Positions 46,048-56,700 of a stretch of 64,000 bases of DNA are shown here, in pieces (position 1 is the first letter of the stretch; the number at the start of each line of letters is the position of its first letter). The DNA is from Microbulbifer sp. HZ11 (lineage in GTDB: Bacteria; Pseudomonadota; Gammaproteobacteria; Pseudomonadales; Cellvibrionaceae): the NCBI RefSeq assembly GCF_000708675.1, contig NZ_JELR01000001.1, positions 806,001 through 870,000 on the forward strand, given 5' to 3'. The notes beneath the pieces were generated by a model. The model did not search any database, was not told the DNA's origin, and was given only the letters and a program-made list of their open reading frames with translations. Position numbers and translations under genes: made by a program.

Positions 46048-47067
46048 GTGAGTGAAGCCAACCTACGGGAACACCCCAGTGGTGTGAGCCAACCCGCCGT
46101 CCGCGCAACCACGCGCAGTGCCGGCGCGACCCACACCGGATATCGCCGTGAACAGAACGAGGACGCGTTCTGGGGTGACGAGACCCGCGGAGTCTGGGTG
46201 GTGGCCGATGGCCTCGGCGGCCATCAGGCTGGGGAAATTGCCAGCCAGACCGTTGTCGAAGAGATTCAACGATCCTCAGCTACTGATCGCCATTACGAGC
46301 AGGCTCTGCGTCGCGCACACGCCTTACTCGCCGGCGACGAGGGAAGCGCTACCGCCATGGGCACTACCGCCGTTGTGGTTGCGGAAGATGGAGCCTATTT
46401 CCATATCTACTGGGTAGGCGACAGCCGAGCCTACCTGTGGACCCCGCCAGAGAGTCATGGCGAGGAACCAACCGCCTCTGATAATACCCGCTCACCCCAC
46501 GGTTCACTGAAGCAGCTCACCGTGGACCACTCCTATGTACAGATGCTTGTTGATTCCGGCGCGATCAATCAGGAAGAAGCGGCGAACCACCCCAATCGAC
46601 ACGTCATTACACGCTGTATCGGCGGCTCTGCAAACCCGAGCCTCGAGATCGACCGCGCCTCTTTTTCCTGGGGCAGCGGGCAAAAACTTTTGTTGTGCAG
46701 CGATGGATTAAGCAACGACGTGAGCGCCGCGGAAATCTGCCAGGTACTCACCGAAAACCCCAATAACCAGCGCGCCAGTGAATTACTCATTGCTGCGGCA
46801 CTGGATGCCGGTGGTCGCGACAATATCACCGTGCAGGTCATCAGCGCTCCCAACAACGATGCTGAAGGTGAAGCCGGCGAAAATGCGCACAGCTCTGACA
46901 AAAATGGTCAGCCGACATTCGAAAACCGGAACTTCCGCACATCCCAGCAGCCACCTGTGTCCGATAAATTTCGTTTTGCACGGGGCACACTGATCCGCAG
47001 AATCACTACACTTGCGATAATTTTTTCGCTAAGTGTTTACGCGGCCTGGCAGCTGCTGATCGGATAA
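46048..47067 (+). CDS. PP2C-family Ser/Thr phosphatase, membrane anchored
   Basis: A 339-residue protein phosphatase that should reverse the adjacent kinase. Metal-binding motifs are complete: REQNEDAF, VVADGLGGH, VGDSRAYLW, LLLCSDGLSNDV and GGRDNITV. After an acidic linker a C-terminal membrane helix (ITTLAIIFSLSVYAAWQLL) anchors it, keeping the catalytic domain cytoplasmic. The start is GTG at 46048. It ends 16 bases before the kinase start. Confidence 0.9.
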   Translation: MSEANLREHPSGVSQPAVRATTRSAGATHTGYRREQNEDAFWGDETRGVWVVADGLGGHQAGEIASQTVVEEIQRSSATDRHYEQALRRAHALLAGDEGSATAMGTTAVVVAEDGAYFHIYWVGDSRAYLWTPPESHGEEPTASDNTRSPHGSLKQLTVDHSYVQMLVDSGAINQEEAANHPNRHVITRCIGGSANPSLEIDRASFSWGSGQKLLLCSDGLSNDVSAAEICQVLTENPNNQRASELLIAAALDAGGRDNITVQVISAPNNDAEGEAGENAHSSDKNGQPTFENRNFRTSQQPPVSDKFRFARGTLIRRITTLAIIFSLSVYAAWQLLIG

Positions 47068-47083
47068 TAAGGAATGGGTGCGA

Positions 47084-49525
47084 ATGGAAGTAGTCAGCAG
47101 CGGCATCGCCTCGCTGGAAATTCCCGGCTACCAGATCCTGAAGAAAATCAATCAGGGGGGCATGTCCACTGTTTATCTGGCGACCCAGCGCAGCATGGGA
47201 CGCCAGGTGGCCCTCAAGGTCATGTCGCCGGTTTTGAATGCCGATCCGATTTTCAGTGAGCGCTTTCAGCGCGAGGCCAATATCGTTGGCCAGCTCTCCC
47301 ACCCCAACATTGTCGCCATCCACGATATCGGCCGCTACCGCAGCCTGAACTACATCGCGATGGATTACCTGCCCGGTGGGTCCGTGGCCGACGCACTGAC
47401 CAAGGGCGCCATCGAACCCCTGGAAGCCCTGCACATTACCCGGCAGATCGCCATGGCCCTGGATCACGCCAGTAAAAAAGGCTATGTGCACCGTGACCTG
47501 AAACCGGAAAATATCCTGTTCCGCGAGGACGGCTCCGCGGTACTCACGGATTTTGGCGTTGCACGGGCGGTGGCCCGCACCACGCGAATGACCAACACCG
47601 GTATGGTTGTGGGCACGCCGCACTATATGAGCCCCGAACAGGCCCGCGGTGCCGCGGTTGATGGACGCGCAGACCTCTACAGCCTGGGTGTGGTATTTTA
47701 TGAAATGCTGACCAGCGCGGTGCCCTACCAGGCAGAAGAAGCGGTCGCCATTGCCATCAAGCACCTGACCGATCCTATTCCGCGCTTGCCGGCACGCCAC
47801 TCCCTGTACCAGGGGTTGATCGACCGTTTTCTTGCCAAAGACCCGGAGCAGCGCTTCCAGCGAGGCCTGGATGTGGTTGATACCATCGACCAGCTGCTGG
47901 CCGCGCTCGATGGCAAAACTCCGGCGCCGAACACCAAGCTGAACAACACTTCGGTGCGTGTCTCCAGCCTGCTGCGCGCTCTGATAATGACACTCTACGG
48001 CACCTTGACCGACCGCCTGTCAGCGACCTGGGCCCGGCTGCGCGACAAGCCGTTGCACCAGCAGAATCCACGCGCTGAGCAGCAGACCATCATGCGCATT
48101 CAACAGGTCATGCAACAGGCCACACCGGAGAAAAAGCGCTCCTGGCTATTCGCGGGCATGCTCGGAGTGAGCTTTTGCCTGGCCTGGATTCTGTTCAGTC
48201 TGTTCAGCAACAAGTTTCAGTGGCAAACAGAGTCCGGGCTGGTGAATAACGCGATGGACATGACATCGCAGGTACTGCTGCCAGCCAACATCACCAAATC
48301 CGTCGAGCCGGTGCCATCGGTGAATAGCCTGCCGGGCCCAACCCAGCCTCAACCCCTGCCAGGTACCGGATCAGCAGCCGATCAGATTCGTCCTGTGCTT
48401 CGCGATACCACAGCTACCGGACTGGATGGAGGCAATTCTGACTCAGACCACGCCACAGCAGAAAGCCTCGACGGAAACTCGGGATCACACGTTATCGTCG
48501 ATGCAGATACCAGTGCGGGTGATGGAATACATACCGAGATCACACCACCGGCCGCTGAAGTACAGGAAGAGGTCATTGCCACCTATGCGCTGATGGTTTC
48601 CGCCAACCCTGCGGATGCGCGTATCCGGATCATGAATATCGTCCCCCGATATTCTCCAGGTATCGCCCTGGAGCCAGGTCGCTATGATGTGGAGGTAAGC
48701 AAGCCCGGGTACGTTACTGTGCGGCGTTGGGTCGAGATCAGCAGCGCCGATGTCAATCTTGCCGTGCAGCTCGAGCGCAAGTTTTTCCCGGGCAAATCCT
48801 TTCAGTCGCCGCTGAAGGATGGCGGAAACGGGCCGGAAATGGTGGTGGTGTCACCGGGCTCCTTTACCATGGGCAACAATGCCCGCCCGTTCACCAGCCC
48901 GGAACACAAAATTACCATTCGCCGCCCCTACGCAATCGGCGTGCATGAAGTCACGTTTAACGACTATGACCGATTCGCAAAAGCCACGGGGCAGGGCCTC
49001 CCCGGAGACCAGGGGTGGGGCCGCGGTACACGCCCGGTCATCAACGTCAGCTGGCAGGAAGCGCAGGAATACGCGCAATGGCTGAGCGAACAGACGGGGC
49101 AGAAATACCGCTTGGCCAGTGAAGCCGAGTGGGAATATGCCGCCCGCGCGAACAGCGATGCCCTGTACTGGTGGGGCGACAGCAGCGCACGGGGTAAAGC
49201 CAACTGTCGCCGTGGATGTGCCAGTGAATTCAATTCACTGTTTTCAATATCCAGCGCGCCCGTTGGTCACTACAAGGCAAATAAATTTGGACTTTACGAT
49301 ACCGCAGGTAACGCTGGTGAATGGGTGCAAGACTGTTTCCTCGGTGATTTCACCAATCACCGCAGTGATGCGCGCCCGGTTCAGCTGAAAAACTGCGACC
49401 TGCGGGTAGTACGTGGCGGCTCAATGCGTGAACCTCTGCGTAACATCAGTTCCGATTACCGCACCGGCCTCAATGAACAGGCCCGCTCCAAAGAAGTCGG
49501 TTTCCGCCTGGTGATGGAGCTGTAA
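47084..49525 (+). CDS. Ser/Thr protein kinase with PEGA and SUMF1-like domains
   Basis: An 813-residue transmembrane kinase. Kinase domain about 16-273: glycine loop INQGGMSTVY, lysine in VALKV (about 45), HRDLKPEN (136-143), DFG (156-158), SPEQARG. One membrane helix (about 353-375), a Pro/Ser/Thr-rich linker, a PEGA-like domain (about 500-565) and a SUMF1/formylglycine-enzyme-like domain (583-812) lie outside. In true FGEs a cysteine pair follows RGGS; here it reads RGGSMREPLRN, so the domain is probably a sensor or binder. GTG 47078 is an alternative start closer to AAGGA. Confidence 0.9.
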   Translation: MEVVSSGIASLEIPGYQILKKINQGGMSTVYLATQRSMGRQVALKVMSPVLNADPIFSERFQREANIVGQLSHPNIVAIHDIGRYRSLNYIAMDYLPGGSVADALTKGAIEPLEALHITRQIAMALDHASKKGYVHRDLKPENILFREDGSAVLTDFGVARAVARTTRMTNTGMVVGTPHYMSPEQARGAAVDGRADLYSLGVVFYEMLTSAVPYQAEEAVAIAIKHLTDPIPRLPARHSLYQGLIDRFLAKDPEQRFQRGLDVVDTIDQLLAALDGKTPAPNTKLNNTSVRVSSLLRALIMTLYGTLTDRLSATWARLRDKPLHQQNPRAEQQTIMRIQQVMQQATPEKKRSWLFAGMLGVSFCLAWILFSLFSNKFQWQTESGLVNNAMDMTSQVLLPANITKSVEPVPSVNSLPGPTQPQPLPGTGSAADQIRPVLRDTTATGLDGGNSDSDHATAESLDGNSGSHVIVDADTSAGDGIHTEITPPAAEVQEEVIATYALMVSANPADARIRIMNIVPRYSPGIALEPGRYDVEVSKPGYVTVRRWVEISSADVNLAVQLERKFFPGKSFQSPLKDGGNGPEMVVVSPGSFTMGNNARPFTSPEHKITIRRPYAIGVHEVTFNDYDRFAKATGQGLPGDQGWGRGTRPVINVSWQEAQEYAQWLSEQTGQKYRLASEAEWEYAARANSDALYWWGDSSARGKANCRRGCASEFNSLFSISSAPVGHYKANKFGLYDTAGNAGEWVQDCFLGDFTNHRSDARPVQLKNCDLRVVRGGSMREPLRNISSDYRTGLNEQARSKEVGFRLVMEL

Positions 49526-49554
49526 GCTTTACCACACAAATGAGATCGCGCAGC

Positions 49555-51777
49555 TCAACGCGCGCGAATTTCCCACACGTTGTGGATCTTCGGATTGCGT
49601 TGAAAATCCTTGTCCAGCAATCTGGCTGACAGGTTTTCCACCGCAAACGCACTCTGGATATTCTCATCCATCTTGAAGCTGCGCAGATTGTTGGAAAACA
49701 GCAACACACCACCGCTATTCAGTAACGCCATACACTGGCGAATCAGGTCCGGGTGGTCCCTCTGGATATCCAGGATGCCCTGCATTTTTGCGGAATTCGA
49801 GAAGGTTGGCGGGTCGAGGAAAACCACATCGTAATGCCCGCGCCGATTGTCCTGGGCGGCCTTCAGCCACTGAAGGCAATCGGCCTCAACCAGTTGATGG
49901 CGATACGGGTCCAAGCCATTTTCACGGAAATTTCGCTGCCCCCAGGCCTGATAGGTCTTAGATAAATCCACACTGGTACTTTCACTGCAACCACCCAGAG
50001 CTGCCTGTACCGTGGCGGTTGCGGTGTAACAGAACAGGTTCAATATCCGCTTGCCGCTGGACAGCCTGCTCAGGTATTGACGCACCGGGCGATGGTCCAG
50101 AAACAAGCCAGTATCCAGATAATCCCACAGATTGATTTCCAGTCTCGCGCCGTACTCTTCCACCCAGAAAGTGCGCGCACCTTCCGGGTTCTGATCATCG
50201 CGTTTACGACCACCACGCCTGTGGTTTGTTTGCTTCTGGTACTGACTGCCACTGTCTTTATGGCTATGGCGGCGGCGCTCTTTGATAGAGATATTTTCCG
50301 GGGCCAAATCCAGCACCTGACGGGTCGCGCGCACCAGATCCATCAGACGAGCACGCGCTTTCTGTTCCGGTATATTTGCCGGTGCGCGATATTCCTGAAC
50401 GTGCGCAAAGTGCTCCCCTTGCAGAGACTGATAAACGTCTATCGCTGCCGAATACTCGGGCAGATCCGCATCGTAAAGGCGATAACAAGAAATTCCGTTG
50501 CGGTGCGCCCACTTACCCGTCGTACGGAGGTTTTTCTGCAGGCGGTTGGCCACCATCTGCGCCTCTTCGGACAAGCGTGGCGCGCGGCCTTCCGCCCCAC
50601 GCCCAGTCTGCGCATGTACGTCAAACAGGAGCAACTGACTGTGGATGCTGCCATTAAACAGCTTGTACTGTTTGTGGGAACGAAGACCGGTGGAATGACA
50701 CAGTTCCGGGTTTCCGGTAAAGATTGCCGCTTTCCAGCCGCCAAACTCCCGCTTCAGTTGCTGCCCCAGTTCGGCATAGGTTTCCCGCAGGGCCTCCTGC
50801 TCACCAAGACGTTCACCGTAAGGGGGGTTAACAATCACAAGTCCGGGGGTCACTTCCCGGTGACTGGGCACCTTGAATGCGGCGACCGGCCGGCAGCTGA
50901 CTCGCACATGTTTGTCCAGACCTGCCCGCGCAATATTGGATTCAGCCGCAAAAAGAACCTTGGCATCGGCATCGTAACCGCGGATTTCCGGCAGGGCTCT
51001 TGCCAGGCCCTCCGCGCGCCGTTGCAACGCCTCTTCGCGCAGGGACAACCAGATATCACTCTGGTGATTGAGCCAGCGTTCGAAACCGAACACCTCGCGC
51101 AGCAGACCCGGCGCTACATCGGCGGCCATCAGGGCCGCTTCCACCAGAAAAGTGCCGGAACCGCACATGGGGTCCAGAAGGGCCCCGCCCTCCTCGGCAA
51201 TTTTGGGCCAACCGGCACGCAATAGAAGAGCCGCGGCGAGGTTTTCCTTGAGTGGAGCGGCACCAATATGTGTGCGGTAGCCACGACGGTGAAGGCTGTC
51301 GCCGCTGAGGTCGATGGCAATTTCCAGCAGATCACGGTGTAACCGCAACATGACGGAGAGGTCCGGTTCGCGCTTGTCTACATCCGGGCGTGCACCAGTA
51401 ACCTTGCGCAAGCGGTCAACGATCGCATCCTTGGCTTTCTGCCCACCAAACTGACTGTTGCGAATTTGCCCATTGGTCCCCGAAAACTGGACCCATAACA
51501 CGCCATTCGGGCTGATGTGCTCTTCCCAGGGCACATCGGCCACCGCGCGATACAAGGCTTCCGCGTCCTCAATCCGCGACTGCCCCAGGTTCAACAGTAT
51601 CCGATTGGCAATACGGCTCCACAGATTGACTCGGTAGCCCATGGCAAGATCGCCCACAAACCGCACTGCCGCCGGCTGTTCTTTCTCAACGGTCGCACCC
51701 AGCTGCCGCAGCTCCTCTGCAAGGACATTTTCCAGGCCTTTCGGGCAAGTGGCGGTAAATTGGTACTTCTCAGTCAA
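49555..51777 (-). CDS. rlmKL: 23S rRNA methyltransferase RlmKL
   Basis: A 740-residue bifunctional enzyme making m2G2445 and m7G2069 (E. coli numbering). N-terminal THUMP, the RlmL methyltransferase with NPPYGERLG, and the RlmK half with VFLDPPTFSNSAKM are all present. I place the start at TTG 51777, giving (M)TEKYQFTATCPKGLENVL, the usual N-terminus, with GAGG eight bases upstream. ATG codons at 51840 and 51945 add 21 or 56 residues that do not look like the family. It is convergent with the kinase gene. Confidence 0.92.
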   Translation of the reverse strand: MTEKYQFTATCPKGLENVLAEELRQLGATVEKEQPAAVRFVGDLAMGYRVNLWSRIANRILLNLGQSRIEDAEALYRAVADVPWEEHISPNGVLWVQFSGTNGQIRNSQFGGQKAKDAIVDRLRKVTGARPDVDKREPDLSVMLRLHRDLLEIAIDLSGDSLHRRGYRTHIGAAPLKENLAAALLLRAGWPKIAEEGGALLDPMCGSGTFLVEAALMAADVAPGLLREVFGFERWLNHQSDIWLSLREEALQRRAEGLARALPEIRGYDADAKVLFAAESNIARAGLDKHVRVSCRPVAAFKVPSHREVTPGLVIVNPPYGERLGEQEALRETYAELGQQLKREFGGWKAAIFTGNPELCHSTGLRSHKQYKLFNGSIHSQLLLFDVHAQTGRGAEGRAPRLSEEAQMVANRLQKNLRTTGKWAHRNGISCYRLYDADLPEYSAAIDVYQSLQGEHFAHVQEYRAPANIPEQKARARLMDLVRATRQVLDLAPENISIKERRRHSHKDSGSQYQKQTNHRRGGRKRDDQNPEGARTFWVEEYGARLEINLWDYLDTGLFLDHRPVRQYLSRLSSGKRILNLFCYTATATVQAALGGCSESTSVDLSKTYQAWGQRNFRENGLDPYRHQLVEADCLQWLKAAQDNRRGHYDVVFLDPPTFSNSAKMQGILDIQRDHPDLIRQCMALLNSGGVLLFSNNLRSFKMDENIQSAFAVENLSARLLDKDFQRNPKIHNVWEIRAR

Positions 51778-52159
51778 GGGATAAACCTCACAGGGCCGCA
51801 GAATCACAGTCGATTTCCCTGCGGTGATAATCAATGCCATTCTGGCAGAATTGGCGTGGCCATTCTGGCCACGCGGTGCATTCGTGGCGCAAGCATACCG
51901 CAATCGGAGATTCTGTTCTGCCCGCTCTGCTCCTGCCCAAGACAACTTTTCTCGGCCTAGATGGATTGTGCCTAAACCCGTGGCTTTTCATAAAAAATGG
52001 TTCGTTCCCGGTGGCGCGTGAATTTGGTTAACTGCAGCTCTTCTCAGCGGCCAGGCTCCACAATAAGCTGGAAATCAGGAAGGGGGGAAAATGAGTGACG
52101 TCGGCTCGGACCTTCCGTTGGTACGGCCGACACGAAAACCAGAATGAGGTATCACATCT
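51778..52159. other. Region between rlmKL and rmf
   Basis: 382 bases between divergent genes, presumably carrying both promoters. Nothing else recognised. Confidence 0.4.
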
Positions 52160-52363
52160 ATGAAACGCCAAAAACGTAATCCGAACGATAGAGCTTTCCA
52201 CAAAGGTTACGTTGCTGCCGTTCAGGGCAGAAACCATGACAGCTGCCCTCACGAGAACGGATCACTACACCAGGAATGGGTGAACGGGTGGCGACAGGGG
52301 CGAGAGGATATCTGGAGTGGCTTCGGGCGTGCCGCCCAAGCCCAGCGCATGGAGAGTATGTAG
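52160..52363 (+). CDS. rmf: Ribosome modulation factor
   Basis: A 67-residue basic protein that dimerises 70S ribosomes into inactive 100S particles in stationary phase. MKRQKRNPNDRAFHKGY, the HDSCPHENG stretch and WVNGWRQGRED match RMF of enterobacteria and pseudomonads. AATGAGGT lies upstream of the ATG. It is followed by a terminator shared with pyrD; rmf, rlmKL and pyrD cluster in Pseudomonas too. Confidence 0.93.
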   Translation: MKRQKRNPNDRAFHKGYVAAVQGRNHDSCPHENGSLHQEWVNGWRQGREDIWSGFGRAAQAQRMESM

Positions 52364-52478
52364 CGGACAGGTGGTGAAATCACCTCTCTTTCGACAACAA
52401 CTTCTACACTGAAAACTTAACGGTTTTACTCAATGTAACGCATACGTTTGTCACGTGCTTGTTTCGTTATTGGGTAAG

Positions 52479-52522
52479 AAAATCCCGAGCCAGCGCGATA
52501 TGCATGGCTCGGGATTTTTTTT
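52479..52522. terminator. Bidirectional terminator
   Basis: AAAATCCCGAGCCA (52479-52492) and TGGCTCGGGATTTT (52505-52518) pair perfectly over 14 bases, with T runs on both strands, between convergent rmf and pyrD. Confidence 0.93.
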
Positions 52523-52544
52523 GCTCGATAGGCTATTTTGCGGA

Positions 52545-53591
52545 TTACTTCGCTCGTTCCATTACACGGGCTTTGTGGAGCTCGGCAATACCCGCTGCAG
52601 CTTCGCGAATGACTTCCGGACCGCGGTAAATGAAGCCGGAATAGATCTGGACCGCAGTCGCACCGGCGCGGATTTTCTCCGCCGCCGATTCACCGTCAAA
52701 AATCCCCCCCACACCGATAATCGGCAGCTTGCCGTCGAGAGCAGAGGACAGTTTCCGGATGACTTCTGTGGAGCGCGCGGTCAGGGGGCGACCACTCAAG
52801 CCACCCTGCTCCGCGCCGTGTTCCATATTTTCCACGGAAGACTTGTCGATAGTGGTATTGGTTGCAATAACTCCGTCGATTTCATGCTCCTGTAAGGTTT
52901 TCGCCACCTGTGCAATGGCATCGTCGTCCATGTCCGGGGCAATCTTTACAGCCAGAGGCACATACCGATCGTGCTCAGCGGCAAGCTGCGCCTGCTTCTC
53001 CTTTAGCGCATTCAGCAGCTGGCTCAGGCTATCGCCAAATTGCAGGTCTCGTAGCCCCTGAGTATTCGGGGAAGACACGTTGGCAGTAATGTAATCCGCA
53101 TGGGCATACACCTTTTCCATGCAAATACAGTAATCATCCGCCGCATCCTCTACCGGGGTATCAAAATTTTTGCCGACATTGATTCCGAGCACCCCCGAAT
53201 AACGGCGGCGCTTTACCCGTTCCAGCAGGTAGTCCACGCCCTCGTTGTTGAAGCCCATACGATTGATAATGGCCTCTGCCTCGGGCAGGCGGAACAGGCG
53301 CGGATGCGGATTACCCGGTTGCGGGCGCGGGGTCACAGTGCCTACCTCTACAAACCCAAACCCGAGGGCGCCGAGCCCGTTGAAGGCCTGGGCGTTCTTG
53401 TCCAGCCCCGCGGCCAGCCCCACGGGGTTGGGAAGCGTCAGTCCCATCAATTCCACCGGGTCATCCGGTACCGGCTTGCTAAACAGCGACATCAGCCCCA
53501 GACGCTCCGCCGCACCAATGGCATCCATCGACAAATGATGGGAACGCTCGGGATCAAGGGCAAACAGGGCTTTGCGTAAATGCTGGTACAT
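52545..53591 (-). CDS. pyrD: Dihydroorotate dehydrogenase (quinone)
   Basis: A 348-residue class 2 enzyme that oxidises dihydroorotate to orotate in pyrimidine synthesis, passing electrons to quinone. An N-terminal amphipathic membrane-docking segment ([12 protein letters not shown]) precedes the FMN barrel: [12 protein letters not shown], catalytic serine in [23 protein letters not shown] and SGRPL. AGGAAG precedes the ATG. Confidence 0.96.
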   Translation of the reverse strand: MYQHLRKALFALDPERSHHLSMDAIGAAERLGLMSLFSKPVPDDPVELMGLTLPNPVGLAAGLDKNAQAFNGLGALGFGFVEVGTVTPRPQPGNPHPRLFRLPEAEAIINRMGFNNEGVDYLLERVKRRRYSGVLGINVGKNFDTPVEDAADDYCICMEKVYAHADYITANVSSPNTQGLRDLQFGDSLSQLLNALKEKQAQLAAEHDRYVPLAVKIAPDMDDDAIAQVAKTLQEHEIDGVIATNTTIDKSSVENMEHGAEQGGLSGRPLTARSTEVIRKLSSALDGKLPIIGVGGIFDGESAAEKIRAGATAVQIYSGFIYRGPEVIREAAAGIAELHKARVMERAK

Positions 53592-53636
53592 GGGCTTCCT
53601 GGCGATTGAATTCGTTTTAGATCACTGCATACGAGA

Positions 53637-53669
53637 AAGCCCCACCGGAACCGGGTCCGGATGGGGCTT
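53637..53669 (-). terminator. Hairpin after gdhB
   Basis: AAGCCCCA...TGGGGCTT with an inner CCGGA/TCCGG pair and one bulge. On the minus strand it ends in TTTCTC, a weak T run, 45 bases after the gdhB stop. Confidence 0.6.
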
Positions 53670-53713
53670 GGCTATTGTACGGAATTAAGGCCGGACGAAA
53701 AACCGGCCCTCAC

Positions 53714-56700
53714 TCAGTCGGTCAACAGGGATTCCTGATCCGCGGTGGCGTTTGCCAGGTACATCAACTCACGCAGGGCCACCGTGAACATGGCGAAATC
53801 CCCCTGGGTAGAAGATTTCAGCTCTTTCATCAGGCTTTCCCAACGCTGAATGGACTGCGCCATCAGGGTCACCCAGTGCTCTACCGCACTGTCGACATCC
53901 AGACCATCATCCCCGGCCAACCGCAGGATATGAGTGGCCAGGCGGGCCAACTGGCTATCCAGGTCATCCATACTGGTTTCCCGAGCCTGTGACTGCCAGA
54001 AGGTTTCCGACGGCAGGTCGATAATCTGATTACCAAACCAGTAGAGCCCCAGGCGGTCCGCCAGTGCGAAGTAGGTTTTGGCCACCTCTTCCACCGGGCG
54101 ATCACTGTGTGCCGCGGTGTGCGAAATACCCAATGCCGAGAACAGATAGGTCGGCGATGCGGCCAGCAATGCCAGATCCTCCGGCACCTTCGCCGCCATC
54201 AGCTGCTCGTGACGAGACTGCCATTCGCGCAGAGGCTCACCGCTCAGCACTTCCGGAAGAGCGCGAATCACACGCTGAACCGGCTCCTGATAGAGTGCAC
54301 TTTCCTTTGCCGGATCCAGCTCGCCGCGACGATTGCGCACAAACCATCGGGTGGCTCGGCGCACGCGGCCTATCATGGAACTCATCAACTGCAGCTGCAT
54401 CTCGGCCGGCACCTGATAATCCAGCAGAGCCACGCCGTCCTGGAATTGCGGCATCAGATAAACATCCCGGGCGCTGATGTAGGCCGCGGCTATGGTGTCA
54501 ATATCTGCACCGGTGGCGCCACTGATCCGGTGGTAGAACGTAATCCCCATGCTGTTGACCATTTCATTGGCCACCTGGGTGGAAACGATCTCTCGACGCA
54601 GCTGATGATCGTAAACAAGGGCCTTGTAGCGCGCCACCAGCGCCGGTGGAAAGGCCGACTCCACCGCTGCCTGGACATAATCGTTGTCGATGATGTCCGC
54701 ACCCAGCAGCTCTTCTTTCAATTTCACTTTTACATATGAAATCAGAACGGAAAGCTCCGGGCGGGTAAGATACTGTCCCTTGCTCTGGCGCTCGTTGAGC
54801 ACGTCATTGTCCGGAATAAATTCCAGCTGACGACGCAGGCGCCCTTCACTCTCCAGGGCATTGATTACTCGACGGAACTCATCGAAACGGTCGCCCACCT
54901 GATAGGCAGCCACACTCAATGCGCTGGTCTGATCATAATTGTTGGTAAGAACCAGCTCGGCCACGGATTCGGTCATTTCCTCCAGCAGCTGATTGCGCTG
55001 CTTCTCGGTCAGATCTCCGTTGGCAACCACCTTGTCCAGCAGGATCTTGATGTTCACCTCGTGGTCCGAGCAGTCCACGCCGCCGGCGTTGTCGATAAAG
55101 TCGGTGTTGCAGCGGCCGCCTTTCAACGAAAATTCGATACGGCCACGCTGGGTCATACCCAGGTTGCCGCCCTCACCAAATACCTTGCAGCGCAATTCAT
55201 TGCCATTGACCCGCAGGTTGTCGTTCGACTTGTCCCCGACCTGGGCATGACTTTCCGCAGTACCCTTTACGTAGGTGCCGATACCGCCATTCCAGATCAA
55301 GTCTACCGGCGCTTTCAGCATCGCACTGATCAGCTCGTTCGGCGTCAGCTGATCCGCTTCAATACCAAATGCCTGCTTCATTTCCGGACTGATTTTCACC
55401 GACTTGGCACGGCGCTCGAATATTCCACCGCCTTTTGAAATCAGGCTCAGGTTGTAGTCTGCCCAGCTGGAACGGGGCAGCTCGAACAACCGCTTGCGCT
55501 CGTGGTAACTGCTGGAGGCATCCGGATTCGGGTCGACAAAGATGTGCAGATGGTTGAAGGCGCCCTTCAGGCAGATATGTTCCGACAACAACATACCGTT
55601 GCCGAACACATCCCCACCCATATCACCAATGCCGATAACCGAGAAATTCTCGGTCTGCACATTGATGCCCATCTCACGGAAATGGCGCTGCACGGATACC
55701 CAGGCGCCGCGCGCGGTAATACCCATCTTCTTGTGGTCATAGCCATTACTGCCACCGGAGGCAAAGGCATCACCCAGCCAGAAGTCATACTCGGCGGCGA
55801 TGCCATTGGCGATATCTGAGAAAGTCGCCGTACCCTTATCGGCAGCCACAACCAGATAGGGGTCGTCTTCATCGCGACGGATTACCCGCTCGGGCGGAAT
55901 TACCTCGCCATCCTTTAGATTGTCGGTGACATCAAGCAAGGCACGGATAAAGGTCTTGTAGCACTGGATACCCGACTCGATAAACGCTTCGCGACTGTTG
56001 TCGGCCGGCGGCTTGCGCACCACAAAACCACCTTTGGCGCCACTGGGGACAATTACCGCATTTTTCACGTTCTGTGCCTTCACCAGGCCCAGCACTTCGG
56101 TGCGGAAGTCTTCCAGGCGGTCGGACCAGCGCAGGCCACCGCGCGCCACCTTGCCACCACGGAGGTGAACCCCCTCCACTTGCGGCGAATAGACGAATAT
56201 TTCGAACAGCGGGCGGGGCTCGGGGATATTCGGAATATCCCGCGGGCTGAATTTGATGGCAATGTAATCCTTGGGCTGATCGTTCTCATCCAGCTGGAAG
56301 AAGTTGGTACGCAGGGTCGCGCGAATCAGATCGAGATAGCGACGGATTACCTGGTCTTCGTTGAGGTTGTCCACCGCGTCGAGGCCGTCGTGAATTTTGT
56401 TGATCAGGCGCTCTACCCGGGCTTGATCCTGGCGGTCGGCAGAGTTGATCCGCGGATCAAACATGGCGCGGAACAAGGCCACCAGGTTGCGAGTTATCTC
56501 CACATGATTCGCCAACGTCGCCGCAATATAAGATTGGCTGGCGCTGAACTTGGTCTGCTTCAGATAGCGGGCATAGGCACGCAGCATGGTGACTTCGCGC
56601 CAGTTCAGACGTGCTGCCAGCACCAGGCGGTTGAAGGAATCGCTCTCCGCGACTCCGTCCCAGATCGCTGCGAAAGCATCCTGGAACAGGGAACGCGATG

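Noticed and set aside
47074-47259. ATG start at 47074 just before the kinase gene
   Set aside because: It is in another frame and stops after 61 codons; the kinase frame starts at 47078 (GTG) or 47084 (ATG).
51778-51945. Longer N-terminus for RlmKL from the ATG at 51945
   Set aside because: The extra residues do not resemble the family, and a TTG with GAGG at proper spacing gives the normal N-terminus.
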